Below are positions 61,701 through 64,000 of a DNA stretch of 64,000 nt, piece by piece. The notes below the pieces were generated by a model that saw only the letters and a program-made list of their open reading frames with translations, did not search any database and was not told the origin of the DNA. This stretch comes from Pithys albifrons albifrons (taxonomy: Eukaryota; Chordata; Aves; Passeriformes; Thamnophilidae). Within the stretch, counting starts at the first letter, position 1. Each line of letters opens with the position of its first letter. Both the position numbers and the translations under genes were made by a program. The stretch lies in assembly GCF_047495875.1 (NCBI RefSeq), contig NC_092463.1, positions 36,087,724-36,151,723 on the forward strand. The letters run 5' to 3'.

Positions 61701-64000
61701 CATCTCTAAAGGGGAGGACGTGAACACAGGGCTGGTATTTGGCCTGATGTGTGATGAAGAACACAGTACTGAAAGCTACAACCAGGAGTTCCCTCCAAAA
61801 ACCTCAGCCCCTAGCACAGAGACACATGAGATGGAAGGCACCTAGGAGTACAGGATGCACCTAACACATATTTCATAGGCTTAAAAATACAAAACCAAAA
61901 TAATCAACATCCCCAAAGAAACAGAAAAAAATGCAAAACACAGAGTTCAAGAAGCCATTCTCACTAGGAAAATTATGTTCCTGGTCAGGAAGAGAAAGAC
62001 GTTTTTCACTTACATATAGAAGGAGATAAACGTATTTCTTGTACAAAACATTGATGAAGTGCTGAAGATTTTCCAGTTGCAAAAAAGAGATCCTTGTTAG
62101 AGAGGAACAATAATAATTCTTGTAACTACATTAGACCCACCATCCAGTCATGAGTGGCAAACTACTTTTTAATCAGACACACACACCTCATTAGCCTGGG
62201 AGTGACCACTTTTGACCTACAGCTGATACAGGTAATTTTCAGAAGTTCTGTTCAAAGCTGCTTAAAAAAATCTCAGCATGGGAAAAACCAAAAGCAAATG
62301 CACATCTTAACTACAGCATGTGACTTTCTACGAGTGTGTTCAATAGAGGGAACAGCAGAATAAGCTATGAATTCATTTCCATACTGCCTCATGCAACTGC
62401 AAAAGACAATGAAACAATAAAACATAAGTTCTTCTTAAGAAGACTGTATTGTTTGTTAAACACACACAAAAAAAGTAAAAATAAAAAAAAATAAAATGTA
62501 AACCACAAACTGGATTGAAAATAGAGGAAAAAATCAGAGATACAAATTTGGTTACAGATCCTTTCTGTACAGCTAATTACCATACTGTGATAATCACCAT
62601 ATTATAATCTGAATTATATTCTAATCTTAAAATAGTAAACTTAACAGGAAAGCATAGGAAGGCATTCTTTCCTAAAGATACCTTAATTATATCATCAATT
62701 AATGGTTTATGAAGTCAGAATGTTATGCTCTGTGACAGCAATGAGTATATTTTGGTTCTCATATTTGGTGTTCATATTGCTTGTTTGCATTTGTTTTTAA
62801 ATATGCCTATTCCCCTCCCTCCTCCTGTCCAGTTTTACCCAAGTCTTAAGTGAATGACAGACATGGAAGATAAGAAACTGTTGTGCAGTGACAGGATAAG
62901 GATCTGAACTCCTAATTTCCAAATATAGATGTCCTTGTTTCATACCAAAAAAAAGAAAAGCCAAAAGGAGGGCCTAAATCACTGTGCAAGACAGAAACCT
63001 CCTTTTTTGCCACCAAATTCGTAAGAGTTCTTGAGAACATTTACAAAATGCATGGGAAAGGTTAGAAAGCAATAAGCACTTTTTCCAAGAAGAAAGATTT
63101 TTAAAAAATCAAAAATTAACAAATCTTATTAATATTAGCTTAAAATTACTTACAAACGTGCCAGGCTGTCACTGAATTTTGGGGTACAGTACTGGGTTTG
63201 GTTCCATACATCTAATTTGACTCCAGGTCCCATATTCATCCCACAGAGATGAATTAAGTTCCAAATAAAAGTTAAGCTCAAGATAGAAAGGTGACTCAAG
63301 ATGAGAGGCTTCCTGTCATGTTGTATTTAACAGAACACTCCAGATGGCAAAGGCCTTTCTTTACTCCACCATTACTGCCTCACCTTCAACAGAATGAGAG
63401 GTATCCAGTTTCATGACATATCGGAGCAACATCTCTACGCAGCATTGTCCACAAAGTCTTAAGATAACAGCATGCTATGAAGAGGAAGGCAACTACTCCC
63501 ATTCCTAGAGGTACAGAAAAATACTTCATCATATAAACATGCCAGTCTGGAACAGGTTTTCCCACATCAACAATGAAAAATTCACTTTAAAAATACTCAT
63601 TTTGCTAGAAAATCATGACAAAAAGAGTATTTTCACTGAGGTTCTCTGCTCTGTACTGAATATCAACCCACTGCAATAATCTGGAGAGAAAATACCTATA
63701 AAAAGTCACCCTCGCACCTCTGAAAAGGATTGAAAGGAGATGAAGACCTACTTGCTAGTAAAACAGAGCATTGTGCAGTCCGTAAGAAGCAACACTATTA
63801 GAGAAAAATCTGTAGCTATTTAATCACCTTAGTTTTGACACAAAAGCTTTCCTCTCTCTACTTGTCCCACACTCAATTTCTGTGAAACATAGACATTTAT
63901 AAAAAAATTTAACCTTTTTTTTGCACTGGTTGCTATGTCTCTGCTTTCCCCCTGTTTTACAGGAAAACCAAACAGCCTATAAGGATGCCATGTTTTGAAG
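58716..64000. other. AT-rich region, no sure gene
   Basis: Apart from a short CR1 3' fragment (61221-61346) no repeat is evident, which is unusual next to the repeat-bearing DNA on the left. A minus-strand open stretch at 63386-63586 reads like a membrane segment with a basic flank ('GMGVVAFLFIACCYLKTLW'). A-rich runs occur near 62466-62500. No annotated gene can be supported. Confidence 0.35.
61221..61346 (+). repeat. CR1 3'-end fragment
   Basis: The sequence 'ttggatgggactttgagcaa', 'cctgatctagtagaggatgtc', 'gaactagatgatccctaagg' and 'cccttccaatccaaacc' is the CR1 3' UTR in sense orientation, ending near 'tttctata' in place of the usual 'attctatg'. Confidence 0.8.

Noticed and set aside
57690..64000. 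Coding exons of MAP3K9
   Set aside because: Synteny with human makes it likely to be near, but no kinase, SH3 or C-terminal MAP3K9 sequence could be recognised on the minus strand.

Overview
The window looks like nuclear DNA from a bird. The clearest single-copy gene is the 3' part of TTC9 (tetratricopeptide repeat protein 9) on the + strand: exon 2 at 23878-24060 and the last exon at 28809-28888, with matching splice sites and phases. Bases 1-23877 therefore read as TTC9 intron 1. The GC-rich first exon is not visible and should lie upstream of the window. CR1 LINE copies dominate the recognisable repeats and end in the ATTCTATG-type 3' repeat typical of birds. Ancient amniote MIR copies are also present.

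Layout. 1-14380: intron 1 with one MIR, a 5S rRNA-derived SINE (2081-2380, minus) and an old CR1 piece. 14381-18400: a nearly full-length RTE-clade LINE with a perfect 12-bp target-site duplication, an 851-codon open frame, a broken endonuclease N-terminus and an altered RT motif A. 19496-20029: a CpG-rich solo retroviral LTR. 23878-29628: TTC9 exons 2 and 3 and the 3' UTR. 29698-31116: a well-preserved MIR and a CR1 copy. 31117-50193: mostly featureless intergenic DNA with old CR1 and MIR pieces and a pyrimidine tract. 50194-51364: a long CR1 copy whose reverse transcriptase has lost its catalytic FADD segment. 55798-56186: a second SINE with a perfect 12-bp duplication. 57690-64000: AT-rich DNA that may hold the 3' end of a gene on the minus strand. 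In human, MAP3K9 converges on TTC9, so it is the candidate, but no MAP3K9 coding exon is recognised.

The most interesting content is the relation between the RTE LINE and the two SINEs. Both SINEs carry, in order, a 5S rRNA-like unit, about 137 nt colinear with the 5' leader of the RTE (14690-14826), and the last ~40 nt of the same RTE. The 56-kb copy also has a tRNA-Gln-like head inside its target-site duplication, and its 5S unit has lost the 27-nt block holding the C box. This suggests an RTE-mobilised SINE family made from an internally deleted LINE plus Pol III heads, with a possible switch from a 5S-type to a tRNA-type promoter. The RTE resembles AviRTE, the family reported as horizontally transferred between some tropical birds and filarial nematodes. 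That name is an inference from memory and has not been tested by alignment.
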